Below, piece after piece: positions 45,745 through 53,882 of a stretch of 64,000 bases of DNA (positions are counted from its first letter, which is position 1; every line of letters begins with the position of its first letter). The DNA lies in contig NZ_KE384307.1 in assembly GCF_000425125.1 (NCBI RefSeq), forward strand, positions 186,001 through 250,000, written 5' to 3'. Origin of the DNA: Paenibacillus taiwanensis DSM 18679. Lineage in GTDB: Bacteria; Bacillota; Bacilli; Paenibacillales; Paenibacillaceae. Position numbers and translations under genes: made by a program. Below the pieces are notes generated by a model. That model was not told the origin of the DNA. It worked only from the letters and a program-made list of their open reading frames with translations, and searched no databases.

Positions 45745-47175
45745 ATGTGTGTAATGATATGGTGGATCATCGGGCTTCTGCTCTATTTATTTCAGTTGTT
45801 TACTGTTTTGGTGTTGGAGTACAAACATCCCGCTAAGGCGGTCGCCTGGCTGTGGATATCATTTTGCATTCCGATCATCGGGTTTGTAATGTACTATTTC
45901 CTTGCTCAGGAATATACGGCCAGAAGACGGATTCGTAAAAGCTGGTTTGTTGATCATATAATAGAAGAATTAGATTTTCTTCATGTTGTTCGTGATGTGC
46001 AGGAGCTTCACAATGCTGAAATGCAGCGGCAGGATCGTCTATTTCGCCTCATTTCAACGCTGTCGGAAAGCCCGATTACAAGCTGCAACCGCACGCAGGT
46101 GCTGACGAACGGACATGCCACATATGAAGCGATAGCCGAAGCGATCAAGGGGGCAGAGCAACATATTCATATCGAATTTTATATTATTAAGGACGATTCC
46201 ATTGGCGCGATGTTCCAGAAGCTGCTAATTGATAAGGCTCAGCAAGGTGTTAAGGTTCGTGTGCTTGCCGACGGTGTTGGCAGCATCGAGTTGAAGCGAC
46301 GCTATGTGAAGCAATTCGAAGAGGCAGGCATTGAGTTTCACTGGTTTTTGCCGGTGTGGGTGTCATTTTTCAAGCGACGGCTCAATTACCGGAATCATCG
46401 TAAAATTGTTGTTGTGGACGGCAAAATCGGTTTTGTGGGCGGCATTAACATTGGGGACGAATATGTGGGCGGTAGTCCAAAGAATGGCTTCTGGCGGGAT
46501 ACGCATCTACAGGTGGAGGGGGATGCTGTGTATACGCTACAGGCAGTGTTTCTACACGACTGGGCGTTTGCCTCACAACAGCGGCTCTTAGGGCGAGAGT
46601 TCTTTCCTCGTCATATCTGCCCTGGTAAGGAACAGGTTAAGCTCGTACCTAGCGGTCCGGATACGAGCTGGGATGCAATCCAAGAGCTGTACTTCGGAGC
46701 GCTGAGCTGCGCGCGGGAGCGTGTATGGATAATGACGCCGTACTTTATCCCGGACACGGGAACGCAGCTTGCGCTAAAGACGGCAGGTGTAAGTGGTGTG
46801 GATGTGCGAATTATTATTCCGCACCATTCGGACTCCAAGCTCGTCGATTGGGCAGCGCGCTCGTACTTGGAGGAGCTGATGCAGTCGGGTGTACGTTTTT
46901 TTGAGTATTATAAAGGCTTTGCTCATGCCAAAACGATGGTTATGGACCACTCACTGGCGTGTGTTGGCACCGCGAACATGGACATGCGCAGCTTTTTTAG
47001 CAACTTTGAGCTGAATGCGGTTATGTTTGACGAAGCGGTCATCGACTGCTTGGCGCAGGACTTTGAGCTGGACTTCGCAGACAGCAAGGAGATCGATTAT
47101 GAGCAGTTCGTCAAGCGATCACGCTGGCAGCGGGTGCTGGAGGGTGTGTCACGGATGCTGTCGCCATTATTATGA
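45745..47175 (+). CDS. cls: Cardiolipin synthase (phospholipase D type)
   Basis: 476 residues. Two N-terminal membrane helices (about residues 1-25 and 32-52), then two PLD motifs: HRKIVVVDGKIGFVGG (HxKxxxxD) and HAKTMVMDHSLACVGTANMD. It condenses two phosphatidylglycerols to cardiolipin. GATGAGGAG precedes ATG 45745; another in-frame ATG at 45754 is possible. It stands alone and diverges from the M23 gene. Confidence 0.93.
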   Translation: MCVMIWWIIGLLLYLFQLFTVLVLEYKHPAKAVAWLWISFCIPIIGFVMYYFLAQEYTARRRIRKSWFVDHIIEELDFLHVVRDVQELHNAEMQRQDRLFRLISTLSESPITSCNRTQVLTNGHATYEAIAEAIKGAEQHIHIEFYIIKDDSIGAMFQKLLIDKAQQGVKVRVLADGVGSIELKRRYVKQFEEAGIEFHWFLPVWVSFFKRRLNYRNHRKIVVVDGKIGFVGGINIGDEYVGGSPKNGFWRDTHLQVEGDAVYTLQAVFLHDWAFASQQRLLGREFFPRHICPGKEQVKLVPSGPDTSWDAIQELYFGALSCARERVWIMTPYFIPDTGTQLALKTAGVSGVDVRIIIPHHSDSKLVDWAARSYLEELMQSGVRFFEYYKGFAHAKTMVMDHSLACVGTANMDMRSFFSNFELNAVMFDEAVIDCLAQDFELDFADSKEIDYEQFVKRSRWQRVLEGVSRMLSPLL

Positions 47176-47272
47176 GCGCAATGCTGAATGGTGTGTGCAC
47201 TGTGCATCAGGCCACATGCCAGTAAGTTGCCATGCCGCTATTTCATGATTGGGTCATTTCCAATTTCATAAT

Positions 47273-47300
47273 TTCACAAATGGTCCAAAAGGCGTACAAT
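47273..47300 (+). promoter_or_regulatory. Probable promoter of the M20 gene
   Basis: TTCACA (47273-47278), 16-bp spacer and TACAAT (47295-47300). It precedes the M20 peptidase by about 35 bp. Confidence 0.4.
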
Positions 47301-47334
47301 AACGTTATACATATGAAGGAGGCGTTTACTGATC

Positions 47335-48690
47335 ATGAGTTATGAAACGTATTTTCAACAACATCGAGAAAAGCATCTGAATGAACTAAAAGAATGGTTG
47401 GCGATTCCGAGCATATCGGCATTGTCTGCTCATAAAGAGGACGTAAACAAAGCAGCTTCGTGGCTTGAGAAGCATCTGATTAGTATTGGCTTGGAAAATG
47501 TAGTGGTGCACCAGACGGACGGTCATCCGATTGTGACTGCTGATTATTTGCATGCGCCAGGCAGACCAACTATTCTGGTCTATGGTCACTACGATGTGCA
47601 GCCGGTAGATCCATTGCACTTGTGGACGACCCCGCCGTTTGAGCCGGACATTCGTGACGGCAAGCTGTACGCGCGCGGTGCGACAGACGATAAAGGGCAG
47701 TTGTTCCTGCACATTAAGGCGATTGAAGCGATTTTAAAGGAAGAGAATGGGCTTCCAGTTAATATCAAGCTGTGCATCGAAGGGGAAGAGGAGATTTCAA
47801 GCGCAAGTTTGCCGCCGTTCCTTGATGCAAATAAGGACAAGCTGGCGACAGACGCGGTCATCATCTCGGACACGTCGCTGCTGGAGCCAGGCAAGCCAGC
47901 AATCAGCACCGGTCTGCGCGGCTTGTGCTCGCTGGAGGTAGAAGTGAATACCGCCAACACGGACCTGCATTCCGGTACGTTTGGCGGTGGTGTTCCAAAT
48001 GCGCTGCACGCGCTTGTGGCGCTGCTCGCCACGCTGCATGACGCGCAGGGCCGTGTAGCCGTGGAAGGCTTCTACAAAGGCGTGCCAGAGCTGTCGGCGC
48101 TCATGCGTGAGGAGTTTGCGAAGCAAAATATGAACGAGCAGGCGCTCACGGATAAACTGGGCCTTGACACGCTGTACGGGGAAGAGGGTTATTCCTTTGT
48201 GGAGCGCGTTGGCGCACGTCCGACGCTGGAACTGAACGGCGTGTACGGCGGCTTCCAAGGCGAAGGTACCAAGACGGTGATTCCGAAGGAAGCGCATGCG
48301 AAGATTACGTGCCGTCTAGTTGGCGACCAAGATCCGCAGGACATGCTCGACAAGATCAAGGCGCACCTGAACAAGCACATTCAGCCAGGCGCGACTTTGA
48401 AGATTACAGACGGCGAGAAGGCTCGCGCCTTTAACATCGATCCGACGGATCGTATGCTGCAAGTAGCAGCGGACGCTTATGCGAGTGTCTATGGCACGCG
48501 CGCCTTGTTCACGAAGGACGGCGGCTCGATCCCGATCGTGGAGACGTTCTCCCGTGTGCTGGAGGCGCCTGTTGTGATGATGGGCTTCGGCTTACCGGAC
48601 GAGAACCTGCATGCGCCAAATGAGCACTTTAACTTGGAAAACTTTGATAAGGGTCTGCTGACGATTGTGGAGTTCTTGAAGACGGTTTAA
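47335..48690 (+). CDS. M20-family dipeptidase
   Basis: 451 residues, two-zinc peptidase. Metal and active-site residues visible: GHYDVQP (about residues 82-88), GATDDKGQ, the general base in EGEEEISS, DTSLLEPG and a final His in ENLHAPNEHFN. The lid domain (about 195-335) has NTDLHSGTFGG. Similar to DapE/CNDP-type dipeptidases that release amino acids from dipeptides in the cytoplasm. AAGGAGG 13 nt ahead of the ATG. The second half is visibly more GC-rich than the surroundings. Confidence 0.93.
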   Translation: MSYETYFQQHREKHLNELKEWLAIPSISALSAHKEDVNKAASWLEKHLISIGLENVVVHQTDGHPIVTADYLHAPGRPTILVYGHYDVQPVDPLHLWTTPPFEPDIRDGKLYARGATDDKGQLFLHIKAIEAILKEENGLPVNIKLCIEGEEEISSASLPPFLDANKDKLATDAVIISDTSLLEPGKPAISTGLRGLCSLEVEVNTANTDLHSGTFGGGVPNALHALVALLATLHDAQGRVAVEGFYKGVPELSALMREEFAKQNMNEQALTDKLGLDTLYGEEGYSFVERVGARPTLELNGVYGGFQGEGTKTVIPKEAHAKITCRLVGDQDPQDMLDKIKAHLNKHIQPGATLKITDGEKARAFNIDPTDRMLQVAADAYASVYGTRALFTKDGGSIPIVETFSRVLEAPVVMMGFGLPDENLHAPNEHFNLENFDKGLLTIVEFLKTV

Positions 48691-48807
48691 GGGTTTGGGA
48701 ACAATTTCTGTTGCATAGGAGATTGTTCCCGCGTACGACACATGTGGAGTGTTGCTCACTGTTAGTTAGAAAGACTAATAGTTGAGGTGTATTGGCGTGA
48801 AACGGAC

Positions 48808-48836
48808 GAAGTGGGTTAGTAGCCCGCTTCTTTTTT
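48808..48836 (+). terminator. Rho-independent terminator
   Basis: GAAGTGGG pairs with CCCGCTTC (one wobble) around a 7-nt loop, then TTTTTT. A second perfect stem (GGGAACAAT/ATTGTTCCC, 48697-48730) without T-run lies just after the M20 stop. Confidence 0.8.
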
Positions 48837-48962
48837 ATACCGAAGTACCGTACCGAGTGAAGTATTTAGGTAATATGTGCTTTTCTCTTGACTTTCCATT
48901 TTCATGTAAAACAACTATCTGTTTCTTGAACTCTGCTGTGAATGTAAGTTTTTGTTTGGCAT
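48835..48962 (-). pseudogene. IS3-family orfA-like transposase remnant
   Basis: On the minus strand one frame reads KLTFTAEFKKQIVVLHENGK and SRE, a near-classic N-terminus of IS3/IS150-type orfA. The natural ATG (48962) with AGGAG upstream is in a different frame, so a single-base deletion after the ATG broke the gene. The conserved stretch stops within about 30 residues, and the frame ends at 48835. No inverted repeats were found nearby. Only the N-terminal third remains. Confidence 0.7.
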
Positions 48963-49103
48963 AGTAGATCCGCTCCTAATCGTGTTGGTTTCATTCTACT
49001 AGCCCTTATTTTTTCTGTGCAATTAAGTGTAGCTGATCCAATATGCAACAATGATCATTGGTGGATGAAGGAATCACTCAGATCTATAGTGTTAAGAAAC
49101 CAA

Positions 49104-49850
49104 TCATTCACTTTCTTTATTCAGCAATTGCTCTGCATAGATAATACAACGTTCTGCAAATTCCAGTGATTGATCTGTTATAGGATACAGTCCAGTTGTC
49201 TCTGACGGCATTTTTCTTACTTCCCAAAACTTATTCATTAACTCTTCATTTCCATCAAATGTATCATTGGAAACTGCAATCAACTCACAACCAATCTGAT
49301 AGCCAGCTTCAGATTCAGGTAATATGCTATGCTGCTGACACCATTCAATTCTTCGTAATAGTGAAATATATTGTTGGGTGATTCGGTCGCTTTTACTAAG
49401 ACTAGGAAGTACTTGTTCTAAAAAATCCTTCTCGTCATCTTCAAAATATTCAATCCATTTTTTCGAATTATGTTTGGCTGTCTGTACTAAATGTGAAATT
49501 CGTTTCCACGATACTTCTCCCTCAAGATCAAACATGTTGATGAGCGAGGTCGTATTGGAGATGCTAGTTTGGAGCGAAGAAAGTTGTTCTTGAAGATGAT
49601 TATAGTGAGCTTTTAGTATTTCTCGGTAGGATAGCTTATCCAATAAATTCTGAATCTCTTCGAGTGGAAGCATGAGAGATTTTAGAAGTGTGATCTTTTC
49701 CAAAGTGAACAAGTTTTCTTCGGAATAGCAACGGCGTCCGCTTTCGTCCTTAAAGCTAGGTGTAAGGAGCCCAATTTGATCATAATAGCGAAGTGTTCTT
49801 ACAGAAACATTGCTTTGTTTGGATACTTGTCCTGTTGTCCAATGACTCAT
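49104..49850 (-). CDS. MerR-family regulator with large C-terminal ligand domain
   Basis: 248 residues from ATG 49850, which has GGAGG 8 nt upstream; the frame opens earlier at 49892. N-terminal MerR HTH (residues 3-50): TTGQVSKQSNVSVRTLRYYD, IGLLTPSFKDESGRRCYSEE. Coiled-coil dimer helix about 75-115, then a TipAS-like helical domain. The regulator lies divergently from a CPBP protease gene whose promoter has the 19-bp spacer and dyad that MerR proteins twist open. Ligand unknown; no Cys ligand set for metals. Confidence 0.9.
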   Translation of the reverse strand: MSHWTTGQVSKQSNVSVRTLRYYDQIGLLTPSFKDESGRRCYSEENLFTLEKITLLKSLMLPLEEIQNLLDKLSYREILKAHYNHLQEQLSSLQTSISNTTSLINMFDLEGEVSWKRISHLVQTAKHNSKKWIEYFEDDEKDFLEQVLPSLSKSDRITQQYISLLRRIEWCQQHSILPESEAGYQIGCELIAVSNDTFDGNEELMNKFWEVRKMPSETTGLYPITDQSLEFAERCIIYAEQLLNKESE

Positions 49851-49871
49851 GATATTCCTCCAAAAAAATGC

Positions 49872-49902
49872 TTGCAGGTGACGTAGCGTCACCCAATATA
49901 TT
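49872..49902 (+). promoter_or_regulatory. MerR-type promoter and operator
   Basis: TTGCAG (49872-49877), a 19-bp spacer, TATATT (49897-49902). Centred in the spacer is GGTGACG-TAG-CGTCACC (49877-49893), a perfect 7-bp inverted repeat. An over-long spacer with a dyad is the diagnostic arrangement of MerR-activated promoters. It serves the CPBP gene; the minus-strand MerR gene starts 27 bp away, so autoregulation is likely. Confidence 0.85.
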
Positions 49903-49935
49903 TGAATTATATCACAGAGACAAAGGGGTAAGGGA

Positions 49936-50640
49936 ATGACTGATCACTTAACGCATTGGAAACAAAGGGATAATTGGACATGGAAAGAGTTTGTAGCTTT
50001 GCTGTTGCTAGAGTTTGTATTTGTTATCGGATTTATTAAATTTGTAGTAAAACCCGTATATGCGCAATGGCTTGGAGATGAGCTGTATTCAGGAACATTG
50101 ACAGGGCTTACAATAGCAATAGTATTAATGCTGGGAGTGTATTTCATAGGGATACGTCCTAAAAAGCTTTCTTGGAGTGAAGTGGGTTTAAGATCCTTTC
50201 CTGCGAAGGATTGGTGGCGAATTCTGTTATGGACGTTCTTGCTGATTATAGGCAGCACCATCGTAATGATCCTTACCAGCTATATCGGCAATACATTTGA
50301 AAATTCTAAGACGGAATCAATTCAGCAGAATGTTACGGTCTTCAGTGTATTCATTGCGTTTGCATCAGCAGTGATCATCTCGCCTATATACGAAGAGATA
50401 TTCTATCGCGGTTTTATCTATCGCTGGCTGCGAACCCGATTAGGCATTAGTTGGGCAATGTTTTTGAGTGCGAGTCTCTTTACGATAGTCCATATTCCTA
50501 CCTATAACGCGATGCCTGCGAATTTTCTTGGTGGGATCATATTTGCATGGGCGTATGAACGAACAAATTCTGTTTGGCCTGCAGTATGGGTACATGGCTT
50601 AACAAATGGACTATTTTTATTATTGACTCTGGTAATGTAA
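49936..50640 (+). CDS. CPBP-family intramembrane metalloprotease
   Basis: 234 residues, about six to seven membrane helices. The catalytic motifs are visible: EEIFYRG (EExxxR-like), FTIVH and HGLTNG (HxxxN). CPBP proteins cleave membrane substrates and occur in CAAX processing, bacteriocin immunity and stress signalling. Under the MerR-type promoter it probably responds to a drug or peptide stress. AAGGGA precedes the ATG. An intrinsic terminator follows at 50763. Confidence 0.88.
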   Translation: MTDHLTHWKQRDNWTWKEFVALLLLEFVFVIGFIKFVVKPVYAQWLGDELYSGTLTGLTIAIVLMLGVYFIGIRPKKLSWSEVGLRSFPAKDWWRILLWTFLLIIGSTIVMILTSYIGNTFENSKTESIQQNVTVFSVFIAFASAVIISPIYEEIFYRGFIYRWLRTRLGISWAMFLSASLFTIVHIPTYNAMPANFLGGIIFAWAYERTNSVWPAVWVHGLTNGLFLLLTLVM

Positions 50641-50762
50641 CGGGAGAAAGAAAAAGAATTACCTAATTCGTAAACAAGCACTTCGAGGCAATGACGACAA
50701 ATGAGACGGGACCCATCACATGGCTAGTAGAGTTTAGGATCAGAAGAGATGAATTATAAGTG

Positions 50763-50787
50763 GGGCTGCCATTTGGTAGCCCTTTTT
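50763..50787 (+). terminator. Terminator after the CPBP gene
   Basis: GGGCTGCCA pairs with TGGTAGCCC (one wobble), followed by TTTTT. Confidence 0.75.
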
Positions 50788-51062
50788 GCTCGGTTTTGTA
50801 TTTACCATTTACTATATCTATATGATTGAGAGGCATTAGAAGAAAATTTGGCTTTCCTCACAAACGGCACAAAACTGAGCTAGTATATGGTTATGGTGAG
50901 TGACGTTTTATATATTCCGAAATGGACAATGGTTTGAGGACGCGAGGTTATGTACGGGGAACCGCATCACAAATAGTGGTAAAGCGCAGAGTTAAATTGA
51001 AAATTAGTAAGAATGGGATAACCCCCACAATATATGGGGGCGCCAGTTGATACTGCATTAAA
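50788..51062. other. Gene-free spacer with one hairpin
   Basis: No coding frame with a ribosome site. A hairpin CCCCCA-caatata-TGGGGG lies at 51022-51040 without a T-run. Otherwise featureless AT-rich sequence. Confidence 0.5.
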
Positions 51063-51428
51063 TTAAAATTTCGGATTGCGGCAAATACCACGGTAATTAT
51101 CGACCCAACCGTTCGCTTGAAACAGTTCCTTCAATTCATTAACTTGCAATTTATGGTGAGTAGACCAAACAGCCGTCATGTCCCATCCCATCTTGTAATC
51201 GACCTCAATACCGGCATCAACGCACCGTTGGTATTTCTACATCGAAATTGCCTCCACAGAGTTTTTATAGTTGATAATGTCGCTCTCAAGCCAAATCGGT
51301 CCACAACTTAGTTCTTGAATCGGTTCAGGCAGTGAAAGCATTGTTTTTGGTAAGCCTCCTGGTTTTCGAAAACGAACCAACGTCGATTTGTTCCACCCGA
51401 GGACTTAGGCAGCTTCGGCAATTCCACA
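51063..51428 (-). pseudogene. Decayed helix-turn-helix (AlpA/excisionase-like) gene
   Basis: One minus-strand frame reads IAEAA[21 protein letters not shown], then [19 protein letters not shown] and, after a second stop, [20 protein letters not shown] and [20 protein letters not shown]. The opening resembles small DNA-binding proteins with a xAEAAxxLGW...LPEPxxxLxxGPIW pattern. Stops at 51405-51407 and 51237-51239 break it; the frame ends at 51063. Not annotated as coding because of these stops. Confidence 0.6.
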
Positions 51429-51607
51429 TTATTAGGTTGTTGACGCAGTAGCTAATATAATACTCTAACTTTATTTATTCAATCATTTGGCTATAAATAT
51501 AATCAATTTAACTATTAAACCGTGTCCATTTTCATTATTTACAAGGTCATTACTTGAAGCGATCAGTGTTAATGCTTTCTTTATTATGAATGTGACTAGC
51601 AGGAACC

Positions 51608-51616
51608 TGATACAAT
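51608..51616 (+). promoter_or_regulatory. Extended -10 promoter of the McrBC-like operon
   Basis: TGATACAAT fits the TGN-TATAAT extended -10 form, with no good -35; it lies about 68 bp before the first gene, in a 255-bp AT-rich gap. Confidence 0.35.
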
Positions 51617-51683
51617 GATAGCGAATGAGATTTGGTAGAAATGTTATCGTACTCTTAATTTTTTTCTAAGGTGGTTTATATAT

Positions 51684-53882
51684 ATGTCGTTACCGGGTAC
51701 TTTGTCCGGAATTTTTACCTATAAACAAAAATCTTACAAAATGGTGCTCGTCCTGGCCTTACTAAGTGAAATGAATGTGAGCGGGGAGCGAATGGTCTCT
51801 TTTCACAGCTTGAAAAAAAGATTTCTTGACCTTCTACAGGAGCGGGAATCCCATGGTAAGCTAGTTGATCCACCTATTAGTGGTATGAAGCGTTGGGCAG
51901 ATGTGACTCTTAGTGATATTTCGCAGACGATACAAACACCCATCGTAGCTCTGAAGGAGATTCTTGAACATGATCTACATAATCAAATGATTGGCTTTAA
52001 AAGCCAGCTTTATGAAGCATGCGATAAAGATGTCTTGATTGAGCTGCATGATTACGCTACGCAAGAGTTAGAGCAATATTACAGAATGCGGCAAGGTGTA
52101 TCATTTTCGATACGGGATACGTTGTATCATATTATGTCCCACTACACGAATGCTAAAATTGAACCCTTCGCAAAAAATCCTTTAGGTGACTTCGTTAGGC
52201 GACAAGTTCCTTACAGTATCAAGAGTCTACCTTTTATCCACGAAAATTTGAAGATTCAAGCTTCCGTCGGTCAGGGAGTTTGGGCAACGATACCATGGAT
52301 AGCCATTATGGATCGCCGAATTGGGGGATCGACCCAGAAGGGTGAATATATTGTTTATCTCTTCGCAGAGGACATGAAGTCTGTTTACCTTACCCTTGCT
52401 CAGGGTGTAACAGAACCGAATAAGAAAGGGAAAGTTGAAGGTTATAAGTACCTACGCGGAAAGGTTCAAGAGATAAGAGACATGCTTCCATTGGAAGGTC
52501 TAAAAAAGGACGAAGAAATTCACCTTACTACTAGTGGCTTGGGGCGTGACTATCAAATATCTACGGTTGCTTATTATAAGTACGATTGTGATCATTTACC
52601 AGATGAAGAGCAGCTAATAAGTGATCTCCATAATCTCGTGAATAATTACAAGCAGTACGTTGATATCGTCTTGAATAACGATGAACAGGAGCAATTATCT
52701 GTGATTAACCTGAGCGTGAGCGAACGGTTGGCTGCAATTAAAAGCTACATTTGCCGTAAAGGCTTCGCCTACCCTGATCAACTGATTGAGAACTTTTATT
52801 TGTCGCTCAAATCTAAACCATTTGTCATTTTAGCTGGTGTGTCTGGAACGGGTAAAACAAAATTGATTAAGCTTTTTGCGGAGGCACTGGGAGCAACAAG
52901 TGAGAATAAACAATTTACTCTTATTCCGATCCGGCCAGATTGGAGCGATCCATCTGATCTCCTGGGGTATAAGGACCTGTCTCACCAGTTCAGACCGGGT
53001 CCACTTATAGAAGTACTGACAGAAGCGTGCCAATCAGACAATAGTCATAAGCCTTACTTTATCTGTTTAGATGAGATGAATTTAGCGAGAGTGGAGCATT
53101 ATTTTAGTGATATGCTAAGTGTGTTGGAAACACAGCAGTGGCAGGAAGAGCGGATTATGACGGAGCCACTTATCCGTGAAGCTTCGCTTGTCAATGAAGA
53201 AGATAAAAAGCGGTATGGGAACGTTTATCTGCCGGAAAATGTGTATCTCGTTGGTACGGTGAATATGGATGAAACGACGCATCCATTCAGTAAGAAGGTA
53301 CTGGATCGAGCAAATACAATTGAATTTAATTATATTCGGCTTGATCAACTTCCGGAGCTGAATGATACTCTTAATAGTGTAGATACTCAAGCGGTACCTG
53401 CGCCGAACTCTTTTTTGCGTTCAGACTACCTTCAACTAGCTGAAGTATACGTTAGAGAGTCACCATTTAATGAACTGATCGAAGAGACTACGGCGAAACT
53501 AGTAGAGGTCAATAAGATTCTGGAGACAATTCATTCCCATGTCGGATTTCGGATTAGGGACGCTATCTGTTTTTATCTAATCTATAATGTACAAGCGAAG
53601 TTGTTGTCTGAGGATGTGGCATTTGATTTTCAACTCCTGCAAAAAATACTTCCAAGAATTCAAGGGAGTAATGATTCAGTAAGACTTGTACTACTACGGC
53701 TATTGGAAATTATGATTGGAAAGAAACTACCGATTAATGAATTGACAGAAGACCCATCCAAACTATGGCAGAACATTGAGAAGATGATTGAGTCAGCTAG
53801 GTATAAACAAAGCGCTAGAAAAATCATCTTCATGTTACGGAGGTTAGATGAGGATGGATTCACTTCTTATTGGCTCTCATAA
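51684..53882 (+). CDS. McrB-like restriction AAA+ GTPase with DUF3578 domain
   Basis: 732 residues. A helical N-terminus, then a DUF3578/MrcB_N domain (about 160-300) with VGQGVWATIPWIAIMDRRI and YIVYLFAEDMKSVYLTL, then the AAA+ motor: Walker A GVSGTGKT (385-392), Walker B FICLDEMN (459-466), GTVNMDE sensor and an SKKVLDRA arginine-finger region. McrB proteins recognise modified DNA and use GTP to drive the partner nuclease. AAGGTGG lies 9 nt before the ATG. It overlaps the DUF2357 nuclease gene. The third gene is membrane-bound. Confidence 0.9.
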   Translation: MSLPGTLSGIFTYKQKSYKMVLVLALLSEMNVSGERMVSFHSLKKRFLDLLQERESHGKLVDPPISGMKRWADVTLSDISQTIQTPIVALKEILEHDLHNQMIGFKSQLYEACDKDVLIELHDYATQELEQYYRMRQGVSFSIRDTLYHIMSHYTNAKIEPFAKNPLGDFVRRQVPYSIKSLPFIHENLKIQASVGQGVWATIPWIAIMDRRIGGSTQKGEYIVYLFAEDMKSVYLTLAQGVTEPNKKGKVEGYKYLRGKVQEIRDMLPLEGLKKDEEIHLTTSGLGRDYQISTVAYYKYDCDHLPDEEQLISDLHNLVNNYKQYVDIVLNNDEQEQLSVINLSVSERLAAIKSYICRKGFAYPDQLIENFYLSLKSKPFVILAGVSGTGKTKLIKLFAEALGATSENKQFTLIPIRPDWSDPSDLLGYKDLSHQFRPGPLIEVLTEACQSDNSHKPYFICLDEMNLARVEHYFSDMLSVLETQQWQEERIMTEPLIREASLVNEEDKKRYGNVYLPENVYLVGTVNMDETTHPFSKKVLDRANTIEFNYIRLDQLPELNDTLNSVDTQAVPAPNSFLRSDYLQLAEVYVRESPFNELIEETTAKLVEVNKILETIHSHVGFRIRDAICFYLIYNVQAKLLSEDVAFDFQLLQKILPRIQGSNDSVRLVLLRLLEIMIGKKLPINELTEDPSKLWQNIEKMIESARYKQSARKIIFMLRRLDEDGFTSYWLS

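Noticed and set aside
51063-51428. Prophage remnant at the decayed HTH gene
   Set aside because: One broken HTH frame is not enough; no integrase, terminase or attachment repeat was seen.
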